From Deltaproteobacteria bacterium (lineage in GTDB: Bacteria > Desulfobacterota > Desulfobulbia > Desulfobulbales > Desulfurivibrionaceae): DNA of 64,000 nucleotides. Below are positions 26,803 to 35,822 of the stretch, one piece after another. Location: NCBI GenBank assembly GCA_021802645.1, contig JAJZRO010000003.1:1-64000 (forward strand). Direction: 5' to 3'. A program made the translations under genes and the position numbers. A model generated the notes under the pieces. The model had not been told where the DNA came from. It saw nothing but the letters and a program-made list of their open reading frames with translations, and searched no databases. Each line of letters starts with the position of its first letter. The first letter of the stretch is position 1.

Positions 26803-28179
26803 ATGCCCAAGCGATCCTTGCTGACTGTCGGTCCTGCTCCTGCCACTCTGACGGAACTCTTCAAAAGAATTGAAAAAAAATGGGGATCGGTGACATGGTT
26901 GCCGACGACTGCGGCGGCGACCAGTTGGCTTGACGGCAATCCGTGCGCAGCGGTTTTTCTCCATGCCCCCGACGGCCTCAACGAAGAGGCCTTGTCCTTT
27001 GTGGAGGGGGCGGTTGCGGCGGACCTTCCCTGTGTGGTGCTGGCAGGGCGGCCGTCGGTGGCCGAAGCCATGGCCGCCGCTCGGGCGGGGGCGAGCGAGT
27101 ATGTCGAGTCGCCTTTTGCCTGGGCGGCCCTTGACGCGGCCTTGGGCCGTTTCCTGGGCGAAGGCGGCACGGAATTGGTAGCCGACAGCGAGCCGCAAGG
27201 CTGCGCTGCCATTGTCGGCAAGAGCGACCGGATGGCCAAGGTTTTTACCTTGATCAAGAAGGTGTGCGACACCGATACCACGGTGCTGGTCCGCGGCGAG
27301 TCGGGCACCGGCAAGGAACTCATTGCCCAGGCCCTCCATTATGAAGGAACCCGTCGCAACGGGCCCTTCATTGCCGTCAACTGCGGCGCCATCCCTGGGG
27401 AGTTGTTGGAAAGCGAGCTGTTCGGCCACGAAAAAGGTGCCTTTACCCACGCCATCCGAACCCGGATGGGGCGCTTCGAATTGGCCCACGGCGGCACCGT
27501 CTTCCTGGACGAGATCTCCGAGATGAGTCCGATGCTCCAGGTGAAACTGTTGCGGGTCCTACAGGAGCGCAAGTTCGAGCGGATCGGTGGAACCCGGACG
27601 ATTCAGTCCGATTTCCGGATCGTAGCCGCCACCAACCGCGACCTGGACCAGGAGGTCGCCGAAGGGCGCTTCCGGGAGGACCTTTACTACCGCCTCAACG
27701 TCATTCCCATCGAGGCGCCGCCCCTCAGAGAGCGCAAGGGCGATATCGCCTTGCTCATCGACTATTTTATTGAGAAGTTCAACCGGGTTCGCCAGAAGAA
27801 GATCAGCGGCGTGACGCCCGAGGCGATGCGCCAGTTGCTGCACTATCCATGGCCAGGGAATGTGCGGGAGTTGGAAAATACCGTGGAGCGCATGGTGATC
27901 CTGGCCGCTGGGCGGGAGTTGGCGGTCGAGGACCTGCCTGACCGGGTGGTTGGCACGCTCCCGGCCGCCACGGCGGCACAGGATGTGCATGAAATACCAG
28001 GTGAAGGGTTTTTCCTGAACGAGGTGGTGGCGGATTTCGAAAAACGGCTGATCGTCCAGGCCTTAGACCAGACCAGCTGGGTCAGGAACCGCGCAGCCAA
28101 ATTGCTCAACGTCAACCGCACCACCCTCATCGAGAAGATGAAGCGTTTTGGGTTGATGCAATCGGAAAACGGGACCTGA
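26803..28179 (+). CDS. FlrA/FleQ-like sigma-54 activator
   Basis: A 458-residue sigma-54-dependent activator. The N-terminal about 125 residues look like a receiver domain without a phospho-acceptor Asp, as in FleQ/FlrA. The AAA+ domain has Walker A GESGTGKE, Walker B VFLDEI and WPGNVRELENT. The sigma-54 contact loop reads GAFTHA instead of GAFTGA. The C-terminal Fis-type helix-turn-helix is VRNRAAKLLNVNRTTLIEKM. Its place before the flagellar genes and its own sigma-70 promoter fit the top regulator of the flagellar cascade; possible c-di-GMP response is inference from FleQ. Confidence 0.88.
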   Translation: MPKRSLLTVGPAPATLTELFKRIEKKWGSVTWLPTTAAATSWLDGNPCAAVFLHAPDGLNEEALSFVEGAVAADLPCVVLAGRPSVAEAMAAARAGASEYVESPFAWAALDAALGRFLGEGGTELVADSEPQGCAAIVGKSDRMAKVFTLIKKVCDTDTTVLVRGESGTGKELIAQALHYEGTRRNGPFIAVNCGAIPGELLESELFGHEKGAFTHAIRTRMGRFELAHGGTVFLDEISEMSPMLQVKLLRVLQERKFERIGGTRTIQSDFRIVAATNRDLDQEVAEGRFREDLYYRLNVIPIEAPPLRERKGDIALLIDYFIEKFNRVRQKKISGVTPEAMRQLLHYPWPGNVRELENTVERMVILAAGRELAVEDLPDRVVGTLPAATAAQDVHEIPGEGFFLNEVVADFEKRLIVQALDQTSWVRNRAAKLLNVNRTTLIEKMKRFGLMQSENGT

Positions 28180-28212
28180 TGGTGTAGGTTTTTTGACAGG
28201 GATATCCATGTG

Positions 28213-30282
28213 ATGGCCAACCGGCTTTCCCTCATAGTGCTGTGCCTGGTGCTCGCCGTTTGCCCTCTTTGGGCAGCGGAGAAGGGCGGCGCACCTCAAG
28301 CTGGCGCGGCCAACACCCCGACCACCACCGCGCAACCGGCCACGGCAGAAAGCCTGTGGCAGGACGCGACTGCGGCGGCCGGGGCCGCGAAGTGGTCCGA
28401 TGCCTCGGCGCTCTACCAGCGTGTCTACGACGAGTTTCCCGATTCCGCCAAGGCGGAGGAGGCCCTGTGGCAGGCGACGCAATCGGCCAAGAAGGCGGCC
28501 GATCTGGCAACCGACCCGGACTGGGAGGGGGTGCGCAACCTCTTCCGCCTCTTTACCTCCGAGTATCCCAAGTCCGCCCACTATCCCGAGGCCTATTTCG
28601 AATTGGGCGTCACCCATTACCGCATGGAGCTTTTTCTGGAGGCAGCCACCTATTTCAAGCTGTTCCAGAAGCGCTATCCGCAATCGCCGCTGGTGCCCGC
28701 CGCCCAGTACTGGCAAGGCAAGACCCTGGTGAAGCTTGGTCGTCTGGATCAGGCCATCACCGCCTTCCAGAAGGTGCTGCAAGGCGCGGATGAGAAGCAG
28801 CGGACACTGGCCGCCATCGGCATCGGCAATGCCTATGCGGCCAAAAAGGATTACCCCAAGGCCATCGCCACCTTCGAGGAGTTGCTGGTCAAGACGCCGC
28901 GCGCGTCCTTTGAGGAGCCTGATCTGCTCCGCTCCCTCGGCCTGGCCTATCTCGAGGCGGGCAAGGAGGCGGAAGGACAACGCCGCCTCTTTTACTTTCT
29001 CAATCTGGCCCCGCAGTCGCCTCATCGTTTCGAGGTGCTCTTCGAGTTGGGCGAGAGCTTCCACCGGCAGGGCGATGATGCCACCGCCCAGAAACTCTAC
29101 GCCAAGATCGTGGAGGAGGGAGAGGCGGGAACCCGGCCGGTGCTTCTTTCCCAGTTTCGGCAGACCGAATACCTCGACGACCCCTATCGGAAACTGGCAA
29201 GCTGGCAGCGCCGTCGCGATCTGAACGACCCGGAGGGGGACAAGCTCTATCAGGCCGTGGTGGACGGCTACCGGGATGAGCCCATCGCCCAGGATGCCCG
29301 CTACGCCCTTTTCCTCCGCTATCGGGCCCGCGGGAATTTCGATCTGGCCATGGCCATGGGGAAAAGTTTCCTGCGCAACGAGCCACCGGGACCGAATCCG
29401 GGCGAGGCGGGCGACGCCGGCGCCGAGGTGATGACGGACTTGGTGGAGGACCTGTTGCAACGCGGCCAGTATCAGGAGGTTGTGAAGCTCTATCAGGCCG
29501 AGCTCGCCCAGGTGGATAAGTCCAAGAACGGCCGGCTGCGTTACCTCATCGGCCAAGCCTACCAGGCGCTGGATCAGAACGCCCAGGCCGCGGCGCTTTA
29601 CTATCGGGCTACGGCCTTCCCGCTTTCCGATGCGGACAAGCTCGATCTTTACATCCGTCGCGCCCATGTCTATCTGACCCAGAAGGACCTGCCCTCGGCG
29701 GAGCGGCTGCTGGAGTTCCTGCGCAAGACCTATGCCGGCACCAAGGATCTTGGCGAGATTCTTTACTACAGCGGCCGGTTGCGCGAGGAGCAGAAGCGTT
29801 ACGGCGAGGCCCTCGCCTTTTACGATCAGGCGTTGCCGCAGTTGACCCAGCCGGAGAAGAAACAGCTCTGCGGTGAGGGGCGTCTCCGCATGCTGCTTCA
29901 GGCCAGGCGTTTCTCCGAGATGCTGGTCAGCCTCGATACTTACCGGAAGGAAGGCTGGCTCAGTGTCACCGCGTTGCAGGGCTGGTACCGCAAGGTAGGG
30001 GATATGCTGCGTCAGGAGAAAAAGACCGACGAAACGGTCAAGGCGTATCTCGCGGCGGTGGGCGAAAAGATGCCCCAGCAGGGCGAGGTGGCCCAGAGCG
30101 TGCACCTGCATCTCGGCGACCTGCTGGTGCAGCTCGGAGAAGTCGACCAGGGGCGCGACCAGTTCCGCAAGGCACAGACCGGCACGGATCCGTATCTCAA
30201 GAAGCTCGCCGAGGAGCGCCTGAACCAGCTTGAGATCGACCAGTCGCTTACGGCTCTGAAGCCCCTCTTGCGCAAAAAGTGA
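28213..30282 (+). CDS. periplasmic TPR-repeat protein
   Basis: A 689-residue protein. A signal peptide (about 1-22, ending CPLWA) is followed by many tetratricopeptide-like helix pairs over the whole length (for example PEAYFELGVTHYRMELFLEA and AQYWQGKTLVKLGRLDQAI). No enzyme motif is seen. It lies between the flagellar master regulator and the FlrB-like kinase, 33 bases after the first and 24 before the second, so a role in flagellar assembly or sensing is possible but unproven. A GTG three bases upstream is an alternative start. Confidence 0.85.
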   Translation: MANRLSLIVLCLVLAVCPLWAAEKGGAPQAGAANTPTTTAQPATAESLWQDATAAAGAAKWSDASALYQRVYDEFPDSAKAEEALWQATQSAKKAADLATDPDWEGVRNLFRLFTSEYPKSAHYPEAYFELGVTHYRMELFLEAATYFKLFQKRYPQSPLVPAAQYWQGKTLVKLGRLDQAITAFQKVLQGADEKQRTLAAIGIGNAYAAKKDYPKAIATFEELLVKTPRASFEEPDLLRSLGLAYLEAGKEAEGQRRLFYFLNLAPQSPHRFEVLFELGESFHRQGDDATAQKLYAKIVEEGEAGTRPVLLSQFRQTEYLDDPYRKLASWQRRRDLNDPEGDKLYQAVVDGYRDEPIAQDARYALFLRYRARGNFDLAMAMGKSFLRNEPPGPNPGEAGDAGAEVMTDLVEDLLQRGQYQEVVKLYQAELAQVDKSKNGRLRYLIGQAYQALDQNAQAAALYYRATAFPLSDADKLDLYIRRAHVYLTQKDLPSAERLLEFLRKTYAGTKDLGEILYYSGRLREEQKRYGEALAFYDQALPQLTQPEKKQLCGEGRLRMLLQARRFSEMLVSLDTYRKEGWLSVTALQGWYRKVGDMLRQEKKTDETVKAYLAAVGEKMPQQGEVAQSVHLHLGDLLVQLGEVDQGRDQFRKAQTGTDPYLKKLAEERLNQLEIDQSLTALKPLLRKK

Positions 30283-30306
30283 ACACGTCAGGCGTTGCGA
30301 TTGCAG

Positions 30307-31434
30307 ATGGCCACCTTTTTTGACAATACGGCCGAAAATCTTCGGGAGTTCCTTTTCGCCATGCTGGAAAGCATGCCCGGCGGTGTCCTGCTGGTGGAGC
30401 CCGCCGGCATCCTTATCGCGGCCAATCAGAAGGCCCGCCAGTTGCTCCATCTCGCCGGCCTTGCGATCCAGAACCAGAACTGCTGGGAATTGCTGCAACG
30501 GGAGTTCGGGATGACGGCGGCGGAACTCGCGGCGCTCGGTCACGCGGGCGGCTCGGTACTGATTGCCCATCAGGCCGCGGCGGGACAGGGGCGGTCGCAC
30601 CTGCTCCTCTCCCGCAACGATCTCCAGAGCCCTTTCCGTCATGTCGGCGGTTTTTTCCTGGTGATCGAGGATGTCACCTATCCGGCCATGGTCGAGGCCC
30701 AGTTCGAACGACGCAAGCGCTTCAGCGCCATGCAGGACATGGCCGAGGCGATGAGTCAGGAGTTGAAGAACCCCCTGGGCAGCCTGGAATTGCTCGCTTC
30801 GTTGCTGCAGCGAGAACTGGCCGCTGATCAGGATTACCAACGGATTACCACCCAGATGCTCAACGCGGTGCGCACCATGAGCCATCTGCTTGACAACCAC
30901 CTGACCTTTGCCCGACTGCCGACGGCGACGCGGCGCGAATTCCCGGTTGGGCAGGCGGTTGGCGCCGTCCTCGACAAATTGCGTTTGCTGGGGCATGAGC
31001 AGGGGGTCTCTTTCGAGGCGGAGCTGCGGCACCAGCTGGATTTATTCTGGGGCGATGCCGAACTCTTCGGCCAGCTGCTGCTGAATCTCGGGATCAACGC
31101 CATGGAAAGCATGCCGGCCGGTGGGGTCGTCCGGATCGCGACGCGCACCTTGCCGCCCTCTCGCCTCCATGCGCCACTCTTGGAGATCAGCTGTGCTGAC
31201 ACGGGGGATGGCATTGCGCCAGCCGATCAGGCCCGTATCTTTGACCCATTTTTTACCACCAAGGGAGGAAGCCGCGGACTGGGGCTCGCCATCGTGCACC
31301 ACATCGCCGAGGCCCACGGCGGTGTGGTCCGGGTGGAGAGCGAGCCGGGGAAGGGGTCGCTTTTTACTGTCCTGTTGCCCTGCGAGCAGGGAGGTTCCTG
31401 GAAATCGCCATGCGTGAGATGCAACCATGCCTGA
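30307..31434 (+). CDS. FlrB-like PAS sensor kinase with Gln in place of the phospho-acceptor His
   Basis: A 375-residue soluble kinase: a PAS domain (about 12-125), a HisKA-like helix pair (about 138-200) and an ATPase domain with N box NLGINAMES (260-268), DTGDGI (299-304) and RGLGLA (323-328). The H box reads MSQELKNPLGS, so the normally invariant His is Gln151 (CAG at 30757-30759). All ATP-binding boxes look intact. It overlaps the FlrC-like regulator by eight bases. Whether it phosphorylates another residue, works as a phosphatase or pairs with another kinase is open. TTG at 30295 is an alternative start. Confidence 0.88.
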   Translation: MATFFDNTAENLREFLFAMLESMPGGVLLVEPAGILIAANQKARQLLHLAGLAIQNQNCWELLQREFGMTAAELAALGHAGGSVLIAHQAAAGQGRSHLLLSRNDLQSPFRHVGGFFLVIEDVTYPAMVEAQFERRKRFSAMQDMAEAMSQELKNPLGSLELLASLLQRELAADQDYQRITTQMLNAVRTMSHLLDNHLTFARLPTATRREFPVGQAVGAVLDKLRLLGHEQGVSFEAELRHQLDLFWGDAELFGQLLLNLGINAMESMPAGGVVRIATRTLPPSRLHAPLLEISCADTGDGIAPADQARIFDPFFTTKGGSRGLGLAIVHHIAEAHGGVVRVESEPGKGSLFTVLLPCEQGGSWKSPCVRCNHA

Positions 31435-32860
31435 AATGAGTCGCCGGATTCTTGTTGTCGATGACGAGCAGAACATGCGGGTGGCCTTGTTCGAGGCGTT
31501 GAGCCGCAACGGCTATGAGGTGCTGGTGGCGGAGAGCGGTCGCATGGCCCTTGAGATGATGCGCAAGGGGGCGCCGGATCTGGTGATCAGCGACATCAAG
31601 ATGCCGGCCATGGACGGGATCGAATTGCTGCACCATATCAAGGCCGGCTGGCCGGAGCTGCCGGTGGTGATCATCACCGGCTATGCCACGGTGGAAACCG
31701 CCTTGGAGGCCATGAAGCGCGGCGCCTTCGATTATATCCTCAAGCCGTTTCCGGTGGAGGTGATCGAGGAGACGGTGAAGCGGGTCTTTGCCGGAGTCGC
31801 CCGGCCGTCCGCTGTCAGTCCGGCGGCGGCGCGGGTGGTGCCGGCCGCCGAAACGGCGGCCGCCATGCGGCCGATCGTCGGTCGGGACGCCAAGTTGTTG
31901 GCCCTGCTGGAGCGGGCCAGGGCGGTGGCCTCCAGCAAGGCGACGGTGTTGATCCTCGGTGAATCCGGTACCGGCAAGGAGGTCATTGCCCGACTCATCC
32001 ACCATGCGAGCGCCCGGCGGGAGGGGCCGTTCGTGGCCCTGAATTGCGCGGCTCTGCCGGAGGGATTGCTCGAAAGCGAACTGTTCGGCCACGAAAAAGG
32101 CGCCTTTACCGGGGCGATTGTCACCAAGAAAGGCAAATTCGAACTGGCCGACGACGGCACCCTGCTGCTGGACGAGATCGGTGAAATCCCCCTCCATCTC
32201 CAGGCCAAGCTGCTGCGGGTATTGCAGGAGGAGGAGGTGGACCGTCTCGGCGGCAAGGCGCCGATCAAGATCGATGTCCACGTGGTCGCCACCACCAACC
32301 GCGATCTGCAGGAGGCGGTGGCCAAGGGCGATTTCCGGCAGGATCTCTACTATCGGATCAATGTGATTCCTTTGCGGCTTCCCCCGCTGCGGGAACGGCA
32401 GGGGGACATCCCATTGCTGGCCGCCCACTTTGTCGAAAAATACGCCTGCCAGTATGGGCGACCGCTCAAGAAACTCTCTGGCGCCGCCCTGGCGCGCTTC
32501 CTTGCCTATGCCTGGCCGGGCAACGTGCGTGAAATGGAAAACATGATCGAACGGGCGGTGCTGCTCGGCGTGGACCAGGAACTGGAACCCTGGGACTTCT
32601 GGGAGGAGGTGGAGCGGCCCGTCGGCATGCCGACCGCGACGGTGGGCCCCCAGGCGGCAGGGGCGGTCGAATCGGCGAACGCGCAGGCGGCGATCGCGGT
32701 CGAGGGCCAGAGTCTGCGGGAGGTGGAGCGGCAGATGATCATGCAGGCGCTGGAGAAGACCGGCAATAACCGGACTCATGCCGCGAAGATTCTGGGAATC
32801 AGTGTCCGCACCCTCCGTAACAAGCTAAACGAATACCGTTCCCAGGGCGTGTTCGACTGA
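31427..32860 (+). CDS. FlrC-like sigma-54 response regulator
   Basis: A 477-residue NtrC-type activator. The receiver domain has DD at 12-13 and phospho-acceptor Asp56 in [12 protein letters not shown]; the AAA+ domain has GESGTGKE, intact [14 protein letters not shown] and [10 protein letters not shown]; a Fis-type helix-turn-helix ends the protein ([20 protein letters not shown]). It lies directly upstream of the sigma-54 promoter of flgB, so it is the likely class III activator of this and the fliK promoter. Confidence 0.93.
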   Translation: MPEMSRRILVVDDEQNMRVALFEALSRNGYEVLVAESGRMALEMMRKGAPDLVISDIKMPAMDGIELLHHIKAGWPELPVVIITGYATVETALEAMKRGAFDYILKPFPVEVIEETVKRVFAGVARPSAVSPAAARVVPAAETAAAMRPIVGRDAKLLALLERARAVASSKATVLILGESGTGKEVIARLIHHASARREGPFVALNCAALPEGLLESELFGHEKGAFTGAIVTKKGKFELADDGTLLLDEIGEIPLHLQAKLLRVLQEEEVDRLGGKAPIKIDVHVVATTNRDLQEAVAKGDFRQDLYYRINVIPLRLPPLRERQGDIPLLAAHFVEKYACQYGRPLKKLSGAALARFLAYAWPGNVREMENMIERAVLLGVDQELEPWDFWEEVERPVGMPTATVGPQAAGAVESANAQAAIAVEGQSLREVERQMIMQALEKTGNNRTHAAKILGISVRTLRNKLNEYRSQGVFD

Positions 32861-32929
32861 ACTGTTATTCGCTGTTATTGCGTGATTTTCTGGCAACGAC
32901 CTCTCTTTTATTCCTTTTGTCTCGTTTTC

Positions 32930-32945
32930 TGGCACCGTATTTGCA
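32930..32945 (+). promoter_or_regulatory. sigma-54 promoter of the flgB operon
   Basis: TGGCAC (32930-32935), five bases, TTGCA (32941-32945): GG and GC are 10 bases apart, a full match to the -24/-12 consensus. Transcription would start about 11 bases further on, 30-40 bases before flgB. Confidence 0.92.
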
Positions 32946-32988
32946 AATAAAACCGGCAGCGGCACAACCCGAACACAGGGAGGTCACC

Positions 32989-33375
32989 ATGCCGGTCAAT
33001 AAACTTTATGGCGGCAGCATTGCGATGATGCGGCAGGCGCTTGATCTGCGCCTGGAAAAACAGGGCCTGATCCAGTCGAACATCGCCAACCAGCAGACCC
33101 CAGGCTATACCACCCAGGATTTTTCCTTTGCCAAGGTGATGGAGCGGACCATGAGCGGCCAGGGGGATCTGGTTCGGACTAATGCCAAACATTTGACAGT
33201 CGATCCGATGGCGGCGACCAAGAGCGGGGAGTTCGGCAAGGAGGGGAGACCGGTCGATCTGGATGAGGAAATGGTCAAACTGTCGGAAAACCAGCTCATG
33301 TACCAGGTGACCACGCGGCTCATCACCAAGAAATTTGAGACGTTGCAATACGCCATCGACGAAGGAGGAAAATAA
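32989..33375 (+). CDS. flgB: flagellar basal-body rod protein FlgB
   Basis: A 128-residue proximal rod protein exported by the flagellar type III apparatus. It has the rod-protein N-terminus with SNIANQQTPGYTTQDFSF and the C-terminal helix EEMVKLSENQLMYQVTTRLI. The ATG at 32989 follows AGGGAGGTCACC; a longer frame upstream would cross the sigma-54 promoter and is rejected. First gene of the operon. Confidence 0.95.
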   Translation: MPVNKLYGGSIAMMRQALDLRLEKQGLIQSNIANQQTPGYTTQDFSFAKVMERTMSGQGDLVRTNAKHLTVDPMAATKSGEFGKEGRPVDLDEEMVKLSENQLMYQVTTRLITKKFETLQYAIDEGGK

Positions 33376-33378
33376 GCC

Positions 33379-33813
33379 ATGGATGAACTCACTGCCATGC
33401 AGATCAGCGGTTCGGCGTTGAAGGCGGAGCGGGCACGCCTGAATATTGCGGCCATGAACCTGGCCAACGCCAACACCACCCGCACCCTCGAGGGCGGGCC
33501 GTATAAGGCCAAGTCGGTGATCTTTGCCGCCAAGCCTTTGGAAGGCAACTTCCGGGACACCCTGAATTCCACGGCCGAACGGTTGCGGACCGTGGAGGTC
33601 GCGGCGGTGGTCGACGACAAGGCACCGTTCAAGGAGGTCTACGATCCCTCCAACCCAGATGCCGACGCCAACGGGATCGTCCGGATGCCCAATGTGAACG
33701 TGGCGGAGCAGATGGTGGACATGATCGATGCCCGTCGCTCCTATGAGGCCAATGTGACCGCGCTCGATGCTGTCAAAAATATGGCGATGCGGGCGTTGGA
33801 TATCGGCCGATAA
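33379..33813 (+). CDS. flgC: flagellar basal-body rod protein FlgC
   Basis: A 144-residue rod protein. The N-terminal motif MNLANANTT and C-terminal MPNVNVAEQMVDMIDARRSY match the family. It starts three bases after the flgB stop, so translation is coupled. Confidence 0.95.
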   Translation: MDELTAMQISGSALKAERARLNIAAMNLANANTTRTLEGGPYKAKSVIFAAKPLEGNFRDTLNSTAERLRTVEVAAVVDDKAPFKEVYDPSNPDADANGIVRMPNVNVAEQMVDMIDARRSYEANVTALDAVKNMAMRALDIGR

Positions 33814-33871
33814 CCATCAACCGAAGACCCGCCGCCCAACGGCTGGTTTCCTTTTCTAAAGGAGTGGCACC

Positions 33872-34174
33872 ATGAAAGAACTCTCCATGTCAACCGTCGC
33901 CCCGGCCGGACTTGCCGCACCGCGCCCCACCAAGGCGCCCCAAGGTAATGCCGTCGGCGGCTTCGGCGAGATGCTCAACCGGTCCATCGCCGCCGTGAAC
34001 AACCAACTGGGGGAGGCGGACACGCTGAGCCAAGGGCTCGCCAGCGGCCAGCACGCCAATATCCATGAGACGATGATCGCCGTCGAGCAGGCCGGCATTT
34101 CCTTCCATCTCATGACCCGCGTGCAGCAGAAGGTGCTCGACGCCTATCAGGAAGTCATGAGGATGCAACTCTAA
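33872..34174 (+). CDS. fliE: flagellar hook-basal body complex protein FliE
   Basis: A 100-residue adaptor between the MS ring and the rod. The conserved C-terminal region NIHETMIAVEQAGISFHLM and VQQKVLDAYQEVMRMQL is clear. The ribosome site AAAGGAG precedes the ATG. Confidence 0.95.
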   Translation: MKELSMSTVAPAGLAAPRPTKAPQGNAVGGFGEMLNRSIAAVNNQLGEADTLSQGLASGQHANIHETMIAVEQAGISFHLMTRVQQKVLDAYQEVMRMQL

Positions 34175-34200
34175 TCCGTTCTTTTCGGTAAGGGGGATGT

Positions 34201-35817
34201 ATGGCAGGGCCTAAGGAGATTCTTGCGCAGTTCGTTTCGGTCGTTCGGGGATTGACCCTTGCCCAGAAGCTGATGGGGCTCGCCGTGATCACGGTGGTGG
34301 TGGGTGGCCTCATTGCCTTGACGACGGTGGGCGGCGAGGCCACCGGCGACTATAAGGTGCTCTTTTCCGGCCTGACCCAGGACGATGCGGCCGAGGTGGT
34401 GAGCCGCCTGAAGGAGCAGCGAATTCCCTACAAACTCTCCGAGAGCGGCGGCGCCATCATGGTGCCGGCCAGTCAGGTGTATGAGGTGCGGTTGAACATG
34501 GCGGGGCAGGGACTGCCTCGCGGTGGCGGGGTTGGTTTCGAGATCTTCGATCATACCAGCCTCGGCACCACCGATTTCGTGCAGCGTCTCAACTACCAGC
34601 GGGCGCTCCAGGGCGAACTGGCCCGCACCATCCGGGAGTTTCAGCAGGTGCAGGAGGCGAGGGTCCATATCGCCACCCCCAAGGAGTCGGTCTTTGTCGA
34701 GGACGAAAAACCGGTGACCGCCTCGATCAGCGTCAAGCTGCGGGGCCGCGAACAGCTTTCCCAACTCCAGGTGCAGAGCATTGTCAATCTGGTGGCCTGC
34801 GCCGTACCCGGGCTCACTCCCGAGAACATCACCCTGGTCGATACGGCCGGCCGGCTGCTCTACCGCAAGAGGGCGGACCAGGGCAGCGTGCTTTCCGGCG
34901 ACCAGCTCGAATACCAGTTCAAGGTGGAGGACACCATGCGCAAGAAGGTGGAATCCATGCTGGAGGAGGTGGTGGGGCCCAACCGGGTACGCGCCAGCGT
35001 CACCGCCGACATCGATTTCGATCGCAAGGATGTGACCGAGGAGAACTTCGACCCCGAGGGCCAGGTGGTGCGGAGCGAGCAGACGATGACCGAGGAGGAT
35101 CAGCGGGGCGGACCGTCACCGCAGGGGATTCCCGGCGCGAAAGGCGAATTGGCCACCTTTGCCCAGTCCGGCGAAGGCGCTGGCCAGGGCAGCGCCTACA
35201 AGCGCAACAACACGACCCGTAACTATGAAATCACCCACCAGACCAAGCATGTTCAGGACATGGGCGGTACGGTGAAGCGGCTTTCGGTGGCGGTGATGGT
35301 CGATGGCACCTACGACAAGAGCGTTGACAAGGAAAAGGGCACCGCTCTAAAATATAAGCCACGAAGCCCCGAGGAAATGCAGTATTTCGAAAAACTGGTC
35401 AAGAACGCCGTCGGCTTCAATGCAGATCGGGGTGATCAGGTGGAGGTGGCCAGCATGGCCTTCGCCCTCTCCTCCGTGCCCGAGCCCGAAGCGGCGCCGC
35501 TCGAAAAATGGCGGGAAATCATGGAATGGCTGGCGATGCCGCTCGTCTACCTGCTGATCGCCGTCGGTGTCCTTCTCTTCGTGGTGAAGCCCTTCTTCCG
35601 AATTCTGGCCACTAAGCAGCTTGAGGGGAGGAGAGGGGCGGGCGAAGGGAGGGCCGAGGGCGGTCACTTTGTGGCCGGTGTGTCGACCTCGGAGGAGGAG
35701 GACCTGTCGCTTGCCCCCAAGGGGCTTACCGATCAGGAAAGAATCTACCGGCTGGCGCAGAGCGACCCGGACCGCGCTGCCGATCTGGTTCGTCGCTGGC
35801 TGCGTGAAGGAGCCTGA
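34201..35817 (+). CDS. fliF: flagellar MS-ring protein FliF
   Basis: A 538-residue MS-ring subunit. TM1 is at about 19-42 and TM2 at about 442-464; the large periplasmic part carries the ring-building motifs (SQVYEVRLNMAGQGLP, RARTIREFQQV-like region, VDTAGRLLY). The short cytoplasmic C-terminus (LTDQERIYRLAQSDPDRAAD) is the FliG-binding segment. Confidence 0.97.
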   Translation: MAGPKEILAQFVSVVRGLTLAQKLMGLAVITVVVGGLIALTTVGGEATGDYKVLFSGLTQDDAAEVVSRLKEQRIPYKLSESGGAIMVPASQVYEVRLNMAGQGLPRGGGVGFEIFDHTSLGTTDFVQRLNYQRALQGELARTIREFQQVQEARVHIATPKESVFVEDEKPVTASISVKLRGREQLSQLQVQSIVNLVACAVPGLTPENITLVDTAGRLLYRKRADQGSVLSGDQLEYQFKVEDTMRKKVESMLEEVVGPNRVRASVTADIDFDRKDVTEENFDPEGQVVRSEQTMTEEDQRGGPSPQGIPGAKGELATFAQSGEGAGQGSAYKRNNTTRNYEITHQTKHVQDMGGTVKRLSVAVMVDGTYDKSVDKEKGTALKYKPRSPEEMQYFEKLVKNAVGFNADRGDQVEVASMAFALSSVPEPEAAPLEKWREIMEWLAMPLVYLLIAVGVLLFVVKPFFRILATKQLEGRRGAGEGRAEGGHFVAGVSTSEEEDLSLAPKGLTDQERIYRLAQSDPDRAADLVRRWLREGA

Positions 35818-35822
35818 TATCC

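Noticed and set aside
28063-31032. 989-codon open frame opposite the TPR and kinase genes
   Set aside because: Antisense of two genes with clear domains; composition is that of a shadow frame.
32878-32988. Upstream extension of FlgB
   Set aside because: It would read through the sigma-54 promoter; the ATG at 32989 has a strong ribosome site and fits family length.
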